Positions 27,066 to 36,200 of a stretch of 64,000 bases of DNA are shown here, in pieces. This DNA is from Altererythrobacter sp. C41 (GTDB taxonomy: Bacteria > Pseudomonadota > Alphaproteobacteria > Sphingomonadales > Sphingomonadaceae). The notes below the pieces were generated by a model. The model had not been told where the DNA came from. It did not search any database and saw only the letters and a program-made list of their open reading frames with translations. Where the stretch lies: contig NZ_JAEVFE010000002.1 in NCBI RefSeq assembly GCF_016803135.1, positions 124,001 through 188,000 on the forward strand, read 5' to 3'. A program made the translations under genes and the position numbers. Position 1 is the first letter of the stretch; each line of letters begins with the position of its first letter.

Positions 27066-28403
27066 CTAGAAGGTGGTGACTTCCACCTCCAGCTTGCGGA
27101 AGCCGTGAACGAAGTTCGCACGCACCCGCTCGACATCGCCGGCGACATGCACGCGCAGCCGGCGCTTGTGCATCTCCTCCAGCAGCACGCGTAGCTGCAG
27201 CTCGGCCAGACGCGCACCGACGCAGCGGTGGATGCCGTAGCCGAACGCAAGGTGCCGCCGGGCGTTCTCGCGCGTGATGTCGAGCTTGTCGGGATTCTCG
27301 AACACTTCCTCGTCGCGGTTGCCCGACAGATACCACAGCACCAGCTTGTCGCCGGCCTTCACCTGCTCGCCGAACAGCTCGGTATCTTCGGTGCAGGTGC
27401 GGCGCATGTGCGCCAGAGGGGTCTGGTAGCGGATGCATTCCTGGACCGCGTTGGGGATCAGGTCTGGGTTCTCCTCGAACAGCTTGCGCTGGTCGGGGAA
27501 CTTGTCGAAGCCGTGGATGATTCCGCTCATCGTGTTGCGGGTGGTGTCGTTGCCGCCGACGATCAGCAGCACCAGATTGCCCATGAATTCCTGCGGGCTC
27601 ATCTGGTTCATCGCCGGCGAGTGGATCATCATGGAGATCAGGTCGGGGCCGGGTTCCTTGTTCGCCCGCTCGGCCCAGAGCGTCTGGAAGTAGGCCGCCA
27701 TCTCGCGCAGAATCTCGTGCCGCAGCTCGTCGAGATCGCGCACCATGGCGAGTTCGGTATCGCCCGCCCAATCGGACCAGAAGGTCAGCAGGCGGCGATC
27801 CTCCCACGGAAAGCCGAACAGGATCGCGAGCATTCCGGTGGTGAGCTCGATGGAGACCTTGTCGACCCAGTCGAACACTTCGCCGCGCGGCAGCGAATCG
27901 AGCAACTCGCCGGTGCGGTGGCGGATATCGTCGTCCAGCCGCTTCATCTCGGCCGGCGTGAAGGCGGGGGCGACGGTGCGGCGCTGGCCGGTGTGCTTGG
28001 GCCGGTCCATCGCGATGAACATCGGCAGTTCGAACCGCTCGCGGCCCTGCGCGGCGAGCTGCTCCTCGTCCAGCTTGTTGAGGATCGTTATCCCGCCATG
28101 TTCCCAGCTCGAGGAGAACAGCTCGGGCAGCGCCTCGACATGGCCGATCGCCTTGTGGCTGACGACGTTCCAGTACGGTCCTACCGGGCTTTCGTCGACC
28201 CAGTGCAGCGGCCCCTTGGCGCGCATCTCGGCGAAGATCGGCTGCCAGCGGTCCTCGAAATAGATGTCGCTACGGCTGACGTCATAGGGGTGCGTGTGGG
28301 TCCACTTGACCTCGGGATGCTCGGCGAGGTGCGCGCGCAGCGCGTCGACCGCGATCGGCGAACGGCGATAGGTTGCAGGCTGCTGGGCGATCTGCGTTGC
28401 CAT
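27066..28403 (-). CDS. Cytochrome P450, CYP153-like (alkane or fatty acid terminal hydroxylase)
   Basis: 445 residues. Heme motif FGYGIHRCVG with the thiolate Cys at about 394; I-helix GGNDTTRN; ExxR in ECIRYQTPL. Several stretches match what I recall of CYP153 sequences: GPYWNVVSHK, GGITIL, LPMFIAMDRPKHTGQRRTVAP, VSIELTTGMLAILFGFPW, DLISMMIHS, and GNRDEEVFENPDKLDITR. CYP153 enzymes add a terminal hydroxyl to n-alkanes and other medium chains and need a ferredoxin and a ferredoxin reductase. ATG 28403 follows GGAGGAG. A ferredoxin-reductase-like gene lies ~3.6 kb away; no [2Fe-2S] ferredoxin is in the window. Confidence 0.92.
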   Translation of the reverse strand: MATQIAQQPATYRRSPIAVDALRAHLAEHPEVKWTHTHPYDVSRSDIYFEDRWQPIFAEMRAKGPLHWVDESPVGPYWNVVSHKAIGHVEALPELFSSSWEHGGITILNKLDEEQLAAQGRERFELPMFIAMDRPKHTGQRRTVAPAFTPAEMKRLDDDIRHRTGELLDSLPRGEVFDWVDKVSIELTTGMLAILFGFPWEDRRLLTFWSDWAGDTELAMVRDLDELRHEILREMAAYFQTLWAERANKEPGPDLISMMIHSPAMNQMSPQEFMGNLVLLIVGGNDTTRNTMSGIIHGFDKFPDQRKLFEENPDLIPNAVQECIRYQTPLAHMRRTCTEDTELFGEQVKAGDKLVLWYLSGNRDEEVFENPDKLDITRENARRHLAFGYGIHRCVGARLAELQLRVLLEEMHKRRLRVHVAGDVERVRANFVHGFRKLEVEVTTF

Positions 28404-28561
28404 GGGCTCTCTCTCCTCCGCCCGCATGTCTTTCGCGCATTTGCGTGGCGTCCGGGACATCCTGCCCTTGCTTACCGGGATGTCAATAGTGCGTTGCGAT
28501 TTGCGACTTATCTCTGCGGCGGGCCGTCGAAGCCCGCGTGAGCACGGCGTTCTGCCTTGAA

Positions 28562-28646
28562 ACCGTCATCCCAGCGAAAGCTGGGATCGCAGGCCGCCTG
28601 TCGGACTTTAGGTGCACACGATCCCAGCTTTCGCTGGGATGACGGT
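28562..28646. repeat. REP-like palindrome pair in the 253-base gap before the P450
   Basis: Two 28-base arms (28562-28589 and 28619-28646) are perfect inverted copies separated by 29 bases. Each arm itself contains ATCCCAGC-GAAA-GCTGGGAT, a perfect 8-bp hairpin with a GAAA tetraloop (28568-28587 in the first arm). This is typical of bacterial interspersed palindromic elements (REP/BIME-like). It lies just past the ABC permease stop (28657, minus strand) and 159 bases ahead of the P450 start, so it may also end or stabilise the upstream transcript. I see no other copy in the window. Confidence 0.85.
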
Positions 28647-28656
28647 AGATCTCGGC

Positions 28657-29889
28657 CTAGCTTGCTCCAGGCTCGGCCACACGCTGCCAGAACCGCCGCT
28701 TCTTTGCCTGCGCCGGTCCCGACTTCATCACGCGCTTGCGGAAGAGCCGCGCGCCCAGGCGTACGAACAGCGCCACCGCCGCGATCTGCCAGACGATCGC
28801 GAGCGCGTGGGGCCAGAGCGCCGGTTCCTGTGCGGCGCGCGCGATCATCGCGTAGGGCGAGCTGAGCGGGAACGCGATCGCGAACAGCTCGACCGGCGAT
28901 CCCGGGTCGGTCATCGCGTAGCTGGCGAGGAAGAACACCAGGAGCTGGAGGATCGTCGCCGGCATCGACAGGGTCTGCACGTCGCGCACCGTCGGTGCCA
29001 TCGATCCGATTGCGAGGAAGATCGAGCCGATCAGCAGATAGGCCATCGCGAAATAGACGAGGAACAGCACGGCAAAGGCCGGCCAGCCGATCGCCGGCGC
29101 CGGCATCTGCTCCAGCAGGTTGCCGGCGAGCGCGATCGCGCCGCCGACGCCGCCCCACACCGCGATGCCGACGAAGCTCAGCGCGAGCATCGCGAACAGC
29201 TTGCCGAAGAAGACCGCGTCCATCGGCACGGCGGCGGCGAGGATCTCGATGATCTTGTTGGCCTTCTCCTCGACAAGGTTGGACATGACCATGCCCGCCA
29301 GCAGCATCGAGAGGAGGAACAGCAGCGTCACGGCGGCCGAGGCGGTGGCAGCGTTGGCGCTGCGTTCCTGCGCCACGCTCGTCGCCGTCGGCACGAGCGC
29401 GACTTGCGGATAGTCTGCCGCGCCCGCAGACCGGGCTTCGGCCGCGACCAGCGCGACCGGCCCCCGCCAGCGTTCGATACGGTCCTCCGTTCCGCTCAGG
29501 CGCGGGGCGGCCAGGGTGCCGCTCAGCACCGCGCCGAGGTTCCGCTCGCTGTCGCCGAGCAGCACGCCGGCGTCGTCCGCTGTGCCGGGTTCGACCGTCT
29601 CGATCTCGGGCAGGTCGACGAGATCGGCGAGATGCGCATGCGCCGCGGTGAAGGCCGCCGAGTCCGCAGGCGCCATCGCCACGGCCAGCCGCGGGTTGTC
29701 GGCGCTACGGATCGCCTGCGAGCTCAGCAGGCTGGCGACCCCGCCGATCGCGAGGAAGAACAGCGGGCCGAGCAGGAAGAACAGGAACGACTTGCTGAAC
29801 AGGATCGCGGTGAAGTCGCGCCGCGCGACCACGAAAGCCGCGCGGGCCAGCGGAAGACGCGCTTTCTTCCGCGAATCGGCCGGGCTCAT
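28657..29889 (-). CDS. ABC transporter permease (NatB/ABC-2 type)
   Basis: 410 residues. One hydrophobic helix near the N-terminus (SFLFFLLGPLFFLAIGGVASLLS), a large exported loop of about 150 residues (PRLAVAMAPADSAAF... ), then five or six helices (AAVTLLFLLSMLLAGMVMSNLVEEKANKIIEILAAAVP is the conserved cytosolic coupling region). This matches the NatB/YhaP ABC-2 permease family of sodium or drug exporters. The ATG overlaps the stop of the ATPase gene by 4 bases, so the two form one exporter. Cargo unknown. Confidence 0.9.
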   Translation of the reverse strand: MSPADSRKKARLPLARAAFVVARRDFTAILFSKSFLFFLLGPLFFLAIGGVASLLSSQAIRSADNPRLAVAMAPADSAAFTAAHAHLADLVDLPEIETVEPGTADDAGVLLGDSERNLGAVLSGTLAAPRLSGTEDRIERWRGPVALVAAEARSAGAADYPQVALVPTATSVAQERSANAATASAAVTLLFLLSMLLAGMVMSNLVEEKANKIIEILAAAVPMDAVFFGKLFAMLALSFVGIAVWGGVGGAIALAGNLLEQMPAPAIGWPAFAVLFLVYFAMAYLLIGSIFLAIGSMAPTVRDVQTLSMPATILQLLVFFLASYAMTDPGSPVELFAIAFPLSSPYAMIARAAQEPALWPHALAIVWQIAAVALFVRLGARLFRKRVMKSGPAQAKKRRFWQRVAEPGAS

Positions 29890-30881
29890 TGCACGGCCTC
29901 CGCCGGGCTCTGCTCTGCCAGCGCGCGCGCCGCGGCCTCGCCGGCGATGTCGACGAAGGCGTCGTGCAGCCCGGCGCGCTCGATCGAGAGCGACAGGATG
30001 CCCGCCTCGCCTTCGATCAGCGCGCGCAGCAGCGGCTCGATGCCCGTTTCGGGCAGGGCAAAGTACCAGTAATCGCCCTCGCGCCGCGCGTCGGCGGGGA
30101 GCGCGTCGCGCCAGCGGCCTTCGCGCGCGCGGGTTTCCAGGCGGACCTGCGCCGGGATGCGGTCGCGCGCGGCGTCGACCGATCCGGCGTAGGGGACCTT
30201 GCCGGCGGCGATGATCGCCACTTGCTCGCACAGGCGCTCGGCGTGGGCGATCACGTGGGTCGAGAAGATTACCGTCGTGCCCTCTGCCGCGAGATTGCGG
30301 ATCAGGGCCTCCAGCTTGCCCTGGTTGATCGCGTCGAGACCGGAAAACGGCTCGTCGAGGACGACCAGCCGTGGGCGGTGGACCAGCGTGCCGAGGAGCT
30401 GGACGGTCTGCGCCATGCCTTTCGAAAGCTGGCGGATCTGCTTGTCGGCGGCATGGCCGAGGCCGTGACCGTCGAGCAGCTCGCGCCCGCGGCGGCGCCC
30501 TTCGGCGAGTGGCACGCCGCGCAGCGCGCCCATGAAGGCGATCGCCTCGACCGCTTTCATCGCCGGATAGAGCCCGCGCTCCTCGGGCAGGTAGCCGATC
30601 AGCCGCGCGATGTCGTGCGGATCGTCGCGGCCGAGCACGCGGCGCACGCCCTCGTCCGGGTCGATGATCCCCAGCAGCATGCGCAGCGTCGTCGTCTTGC
30701 CCGCGCCATTGGGGCCGAGAATGCCGTAGATCGCGCCTTCGGGCACGGTCAGGTCGATCCCGTCGACCGCGGTGGTGCCCTCGAACCGCTTGACCAGGCC
30801 GCGGGCCTCGATCGCCGGCGGCCGGCGGGCCCCCGCGGTATCGTTGCTCGCCGTGAGCGGATCGCCTAGCGCGGTGTCCAT
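29886..30881 (-). CDS. ABC transporter ATP-binding protein (NatA-like)
   Basis: 331 residues from ATG 30881. Walker [12 protein letters not shown]-loop region [13 protein letters not shown], signature [10 protein letters not shown], Walker B RLVVLDEP and the switch His in IFSTHV are visible. The C-terminal ~100 residues ([22 protein letters not shown]...) are the DUF4162-type extension common in NatA-like exporters. The [10 protein letters not shown] sequence is typical of NatA/YhaQ. It is paired with the permease through an ATGA overlap. The divergent queG gene starts 44 bases away. Confidence 0.93.
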   Translation of the reverse strand: MDTALGDPLTASNDTAGARRPPAIEARGLVKRFEGTTAVDGIDLTVPEGAIYGILGPNGAGKTTTLRMLLGIIDPDEGVRRVLGRDDPHDIARLIGYLPEERGLYPAMKAVEAIAFMGALRGVPLAEGRRRGRELLDGHGLGHAADKQIRQLSKGMAQTVQLLGTLVHRPRLVVLDEPFSGLDAINQGKLEALIRNLAAEGTTVIFSTHVIAHAERLCEQVAIIAAGKVPYAGSVDAARDRIPAQVRLETRAREGRWRDALPADARREGDYWYFALPETGIEPLLRALIEGEAGILSLSIERAGLHDAFVDIAGEAAARALAEQSPAEAVQ

Positions 30882-30925
30882 GCCCGGCAGGTAGCGTCCG
30901 GGCCTATGCAGGAGCAAGTCAAAGC

Positions 30926-31987
30926 GTGGCCGACGCGCGAGAAAACGACCCGCTGCGCGAGGACCTGATTGCCGAGGCCCAGCGGCTGGGCTTCGTCGCG
31001 GTCGGCATCGCGCCGGCCGTGGACGATCCGCTGCGCGCGCGGCGGCTCTCCGAATGGATCGCGGCCGGACATCACGGTTCGATGGGCTGGATGGAGGATC
31101 GCGCCGAGGTGCGGCAGGGGCCGCAGTCGATGTGGCCCGAGGCGAAGAGCGTGATCGCCCTCGGCATGAGTTACGCGCCGGAAGACGACCCGCTGGCGTT
31201 GGCAGAGGCGCATGATCGCGCGCGAATCTCGGTCTATGCGCAGGGGCGCGACTATCACGACACGGTCAAGAAGGCGGCCAAGGCGCTTGCGCGATGGCTG
31301 GTGGCGCGCGAGCCGGGGGCGGAGCTCAAGGTCTTCGTCGATACCGCGCCGGTGATGGAAAAGCCGCTCGGGCAGATGGCCGGGCTCGGCTGGCAAGGCA
31401 AGCACACCAATCTCGTCAGCCGCGAGCACGGCAACTGGCTGTTCCTCGCCGCGATTTACACCACCGTGGACCTCGCGCCCGACGCGCCGCACTCCGACCG
31501 CTGCGGCTCCTGCCGCGCCTGCCAGGATGCCTGCCCCACCGCGGCCTTCCCGGAGCCTTACCGGCTCGATGCGCGCAGGTGCATTTCGTACCTCACCATC
31601 GAGCACAAGGGGCCGATTCCGCACGAGTTCCGCAAGCCGCTGGGCAACCGCATCTACGGCTGCGACGATTGCCTGGCGGTGTGCCCGTGGAACAAGTTTG
31701 CCGATGCCGCCGCACGCAATCTCGCCTTTCTGCCGCGCGCCGAACTGATGGCGCCGCGGCTCGCCGAACTGCTTGCGCTCGACGATGCCGGATTCCGCCA
31801 GCTCTTCTCGGGCTCGCCGATCAAGCGCATCGGGCGCGACCGCTTCGTGCGCAACTGCCTGATCGCGGCCGGCAACAGCGGGGATGTCGGATTGATCGAT
31901 CAGGTTGCCGAGTTGACCGGCGATCCCGATCCCGTCGTCGCCGAAGCCGCGGAATGGGCGCTGGCTGAACTCAGACCAGCGCCTTGA
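30926..31987 (+). CDS. queG: Epoxyqueuosine reductase
   Basis: 353 residues. Two ferredoxin-like [4Fe-4S] Cys clusters are visible: [16 protein letters not shown] near residue 193 and [11 protein letters not shown] near 249, plus [11 protein letters not shown] between them, a QueG hallmark, and the C-terminal HEAT-like helices ([18 protein letters not shown]). The cobalamin-dependent enzyme reduces epoxyqueuosine to queuosine in tRNA, the last biosynthetic step. Translation begins at GTG 30926; AGGAG lies about 10 bases upstream. The 3' end overlaps the convergent flavoprotein gene by 17 bases. Confidence 0.95.
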   Translation: MADARENDPLREDLIAEAQRLGFVAVGIAPAVDDPLRARRLSEWIAAGHHGSMGWMEDRAEVRQGPQSMWPEAKSVIALGMSYAPEDDPLALAEAHDRARISVYAQGRDYHDTVKKAAKALARWLVAREPGAELKVFVDTAPVMEKPLGQMAGLGWQGKHTNLVSREHGNWLFLAAIYTTVDLAPDAPHSDRCGSCRACQDACPTAAFPEPYRLDARRCISYLTIEHKGPIPHEFRKPLGNRIYGCDDCLAVCPWNKFADAAARNLAFLPRAELMAPRLAELLALDDAGFRQLFSGSPIKRIGRDRFVRNCLIAAGNSGDVGLIDQVAELTGDPDPVVAEAAEWALAELRPAP

Positions 31988-33197
31988 GCGAAATCTCGGT
32001 GTCGGCAAGTGCCTCGCGCTCGGGCTTGGTGCCCGCTTCGACCAGCTTGCGCCCTTGGACGTAGTCCTTGGTCGCGTTGACGCAGTCGAGCGCGATCACA
32101 CGGCCTTCCTTGAGATAGACGATCGAGAACTTGCGCTCCGCCGGGTCGCCGCGCAGCACCGTCTCGTCGTGATCGATCGAGAGGCCGACGGTCTGCAGGC
32201 GCAGATCGTACTGGTTCGACCAGAACCACGGCACGGCGTCGTAGGGCTGCGGATTGCCGCAGATCGCCTTAGCCGCGGTGGTCGCCATGTCGTTGGCGTT
32301 CTGGACCGATTCGAGCCGGATCACGGCGCCAGCGGCATAGCGATTGGCATGCGCGGCGCAGTCGCCGATGGCATAGATGTCGGGCAGCGAGGTACGGCAC
32401 AGTTCGTCCACGTCGACGCCGTTCGCACCTGCCGCACCTGCGGCGATCAGCGGTCCGACCGAGGGCACGATCCCGATCCCGACCACCACCAGGTCTGCGG
32501 GAATGACCTCGCCGCTCCCGAGAGCCACCCCGGTCACCCGTTCGCCGTCACCCTCGATCCGGTCGACCGCCGCTTCGAGGCGCACGTCCACGCCGTGCGC
32601 GCGGTGCTCCTTTTCGTAGAAGCGCGAAAGCTCCTCCCCCGCGACGCGCGCGAGGACGCGCGGCAGCGCTTCGACCAGCGTCACCTCGCAGCCGAGCTTG
32701 CGCAGCACGGCTGCCGCCTCGAGCCCGATGTAGCCGCCGCCGACCACCACCGCGCGGCGCGCCCCTGCCTCCAGTTCCGCCATCATCCGGTCGACGTCGG
32801 CGCGGGTGCGGACCGAGTGGACGCCGGCGAGATCGGCGCCCGGGCAGGAGAGCCGCCGCGGATCGCCGCCGGCCGCCCAGATGAGTTGGCCGTAACCGAC
32901 ACGGCTTTCGTCGGAGAGCACGATCTCGTGCGCCGCGGCGTCGACCGCTACGACAGCGGTACGCAGGTGCAGTGCGATGTCCTTGTCGGCCCAGAATTGC
33001 GGCGGGCGGATGCAGATCCGCTCGAACGGCTTCTCGCCGGCGAGGTACTCCTTCGACAGCGGCGGCCGTTCGTACGGCGTTTCGCTGTCGCGCCCGATCA
33101 TCGCGATCGAGCCGGCAAATCCGTTCTGGCGCAGGGCAATGGCGGCTTGCGCGCCGCCATGCCCCGTACCGACGATCACTATGTCAGCGCGTTCCAT
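31971..33197 (-). CDS. FAD-dependent ferredoxin reductase-like oxidoreductase
   Basis: 408 residues. FAD-binding Rossmann motif [19 protein letters not shown] at the N-terminus, [11 protein letters not shown], a second NAD-binding Rossmann motif [20 protein letters not shown] near residue 150, and the flavin-contacting [14 protein letters not shown] near 275. The C-terminal domain has [19 protein letters not shown] and [17 protein letters not shown]. This is the putidaredoxin reductase/rhodocoxin reductase/ThcD type, which passes electrons from NADH to a [2Fe-2S] ferredoxin serving a P450 or dioxygenase. The CYP153-like gene ~3.6 kb away is a candidate client. Confidence 0.93.
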   Translation of the reverse strand: MERADIVIVGTGHGGAQAAIALRQNGFAGSIAMIGRDSETPYERPPLSKEYLAGEKPFERICIRPPQFWADKDIALHLRTAVVAVDAAAHEIVLSDESRVGYGQLIWAAGGDPRRLSCPGADLAGVHSVRTRADVDRMMAELEAGARRAVVVGGGYIGLEAAAVLRKLGCEVTLVEALPRVLARVAGEELSRFYEKEHRAHGVDVRLEAAVDRIEGDGERVTGVALGSGEVIPADLVVVGIGIVPSVGPLIAAGAAGANGVDVDELCRTSLPDIYAIGDCAAHANRYAAGAVIRLESVQNANDMATTAAKAICGNPQPYDAVPWFWSNQYDLRLQTVGLSIDHDETVLRGDPAERKFSIVYLKEGRVIALDCVNATKDYVQGRKLVEAGTKPEREALADTEISLKALV

Positions 33198-33268
33198 GCC
33201 CGGCGGGATTTGGGCAAATACGCTGCCGGGTCAACCCTCGCCTGGGGGTATGCGGAGACGGATCCCGG

Positions 33269-36200
33269 CTAACGCCCGAGCAAATTGCGCGCCTGGCTCG
33301 CGATCTGGGCCAGCATCGCGGGGGAGACCTCGCCCAGCGTCTGAGCTCGCCCAATCATGGAACGGAACTGCCGGATCGCCCCAGAATGCTCGTCCGCCCA
33401 GTTGGCGACCGCGCCGAGCGGATCGTTCTTGATCCCTTTGCGGCGCGAAAGCCGACGCAGGAAGTCGAGCCGCATCTGCTGGAAATCGCGCGAAAGACCC
33501 GCCACGAGCAGCCGTTCCCAGACGTCCGACGGGTTCATCAGAGCCGAAGTGCTCTGCGCCCAGTCGAGACCGATGCGCGCGCCCAGATCGGTGAACGCCG
33601 CGGTCAGCGCGCGCGCGTCGATATCGGCGGTTCGGGACAGCGACGCGAGACCGATCGCACCGTCGAGATCGTAGAGATGCGTGACCTGCCCGGCGAGTTT
33701 TTCCGGAGCGCCCATTTCGACGAATTCGGCCTTGAGCCTGTCCGATTGCCTGCGCGACGCCTCGGTCAGCAATTCGTCGGTGCCGGTGGAGAGCTGCGCG
33801 ACGCGCTTCTGCAGGCTTTCGATCAGTTCGCTCGGCGGCAAGGTGCTGGCGCCGACCCGGATGAGATCAGCCATCTGGCTCCGCAACGCGCCTGCGGTGT
33901 GGCGGAACAGGTAGAGCCGCGCGTCTTCGGGCATGCTCGCCGTTTCCAGCTCCGCCCACAACGCGCCGACGTTGAACAGCTTGGCGGCCACGACGAAGGA
34001 TGCGGTGACGTCGGCGAGGCCGACGCCTTCTTCCTCCGACAGTTCGAAGGGATGAACGAGCCCCATCCGGTTGACGAACAGGTTGGCGAGCGAAGTCGCG
34101 ATGATCTCGCGGCGCAACTGGTGACCCTCGATTTGGCGCTTGTAGGTCTTGCGCATGGCCGACGGGAAATAGTCGAACAGCAAATCGGTGAGACTGGGGT
34201 CGTCGGGCAGCGACGTCTGCTCGATCGCATCCTGTAGAACCAGCTTCGTGGACGACAGGAGCACGGCGAGTTCCGGCCGTGTCAAACCGATGCCTTCGCC
34301 CGCGCGCCGGGCCAGGCTTTCGTCCGTGGCCAGACCTTCGGTCTGCCGGTCGAGTGCGCCCCGGTCTTCCAAGGCCTCGATCAACTGCAACTGAGTGGCG
34401 ACAGCGGGCGCCCCGCCAGCTTCGGCGATCGACAGTGCCAGCGCCTGAAGCCGATTGCTCTCCAGCACGAGACTGGCGACTTCGTCGGTCATCGATTCGA
34501 GCAGGGCATTGCGCTTCTTCGTGGACAATTTGCCCGTTCGCACCGCCGCAGCGAGCGCGATCTTGATGTTGACCTCGTTATCCGAGCAATTCACGCCTGC
34601 GGCGTTATCGATGAAGTCGGTATTGATCCGGCCTCCGCGGAGTGCGAATTCGATCCGCCCCGCCTGCGTCGTGCCGAGGTTGGCACCCTCGCCGATGACC
34701 TTGGCCCGCACTTCGGCGCCGTTAACACGCAAGCCGTCGTTGGAGGGGTCGCCCACCTGAACGTTGTTCTCGAGGCTGCTCTTCACGTAAGTGCCGATGC
34801 CGCCGAACCATATGAGATCGACCTCGGCCTTGAGGATCGCCGAGATCAGCGCCTCAGGCTCGAGCTCCTTTTCGTCGACCTCGAGCAGCTTGCGTATCGC
34901 CGCCGAAAGCGGGATGCGCTTCATCGAGCGCGAGAAGACGCCACCGCCCTTCGAGATCAGCGCCTTGTCGTAATCCTCCCAGCTCGAAGCCGGCAGATCG
35001 AACAAGCGCTTGCGCTCCTTCCAGCTCGCGGCCGGGTCGGGATCGGGATCGATGAAGATGTGGCGGTGGTCGAACGCGGCCACGAGTTTGATCGACTTGG
35101 ACAGCAGCATGCCGTTGCCGAACACGTCGCCCGACATGTCCCCGCAGCCTGCGACCCGCACAGGCTCGCTCTGCACGTCGATGCCCATTTCACGGAAGTG
35201 CCGCTGGACCGAGACCCAGGCGCCGCGTGCGGTGATGCCCATCGCCTTGTGGTCGTAACCGTTCGAGCCGCCGCTGGCGAAGGCGTCGCCTAGCCAGAAG
35301 TCCCGCTTTTGGGCGATCGCATTGGCGACGTCGGAGAAGCGCGCCGTGCCCTTGTCGGCGGCGACCACGAAGTAGGGATCGTCCCCGTCTCGGACGACGA
35401 CCGCTTCGGGATGGATCACCTTGTCGCCAACGATGTTGTCGGTCACCGACAGCAGCGTGCGGATGAAGATTTCGTAGCTTGCCTGGCCTTCCGCGGCCCA
35501 TGCGGCGCGGTCCTTGTCGGGCGGAGGGAGCTGTTTGGGGTAGAATCCGCCCTTGGCGCCGGTGGGCACGATGACCGCGTTCTTGACCCGCTGCGCCTTC
35601 ATCAGGCCGAGAATCTCGGTGCGGAAGTCGTCGCGCCGGTCCGACCAGCGCAGGCCGCCGCGGGCGATCGGCCCTGAGCGAAGGTGGATGCCTTCGACCC
35701 GGCGCGAGTAGACGAAGATCTCGCGCCACGGAATCGGCTTGGGCAGCGCCGGAACGAGCGCCGAATCGATCTTGAATGCCAGCGCTTCCTGCGCCGCGGG
35801 GGCGAAGGCATTGGTGCGCAGGATCGCGCGCACGAGCGCGTCGTAGAGACGCAGCAGGCGGTCGTCGTTGATCGCGGCAACGTTCGCGAGGCCCTGTTTG
35901 ATCGCGGCGGCCGCGTCCTTCTCCGCGACTTCGCGGTCTCCGCCGAACGCAGGGTCGTGGCGCGCGGCGAAGAGTCTCGCGATCGCGCGAGTGACCGTGG
36001 GCGCCCGGTCGAGCGCGTCGACCACAGTGTAGATCGTGAAGCTGACGCCCGCCTGCCGCAGATAGCGATAGAACGCGCGCAGCAGGTTCGCCTCATCGGC
36101 ACCCAGCCCGGCGCCGATCACGAGGCGGTTGAACGGATCGTCCTCCGCGCGGCCGTTGAGCACGGCGGCGATCGCCTGTTCGATCGCGTCCGCACGCGCG

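Noticed and set aside
28612-30072. 486-residue plus-strand frame opposite the ABC permease
   Set aside because: Arg/Glu-rich shadow starting inside the palindromic repeat; permease motifs lie on the minus strand.
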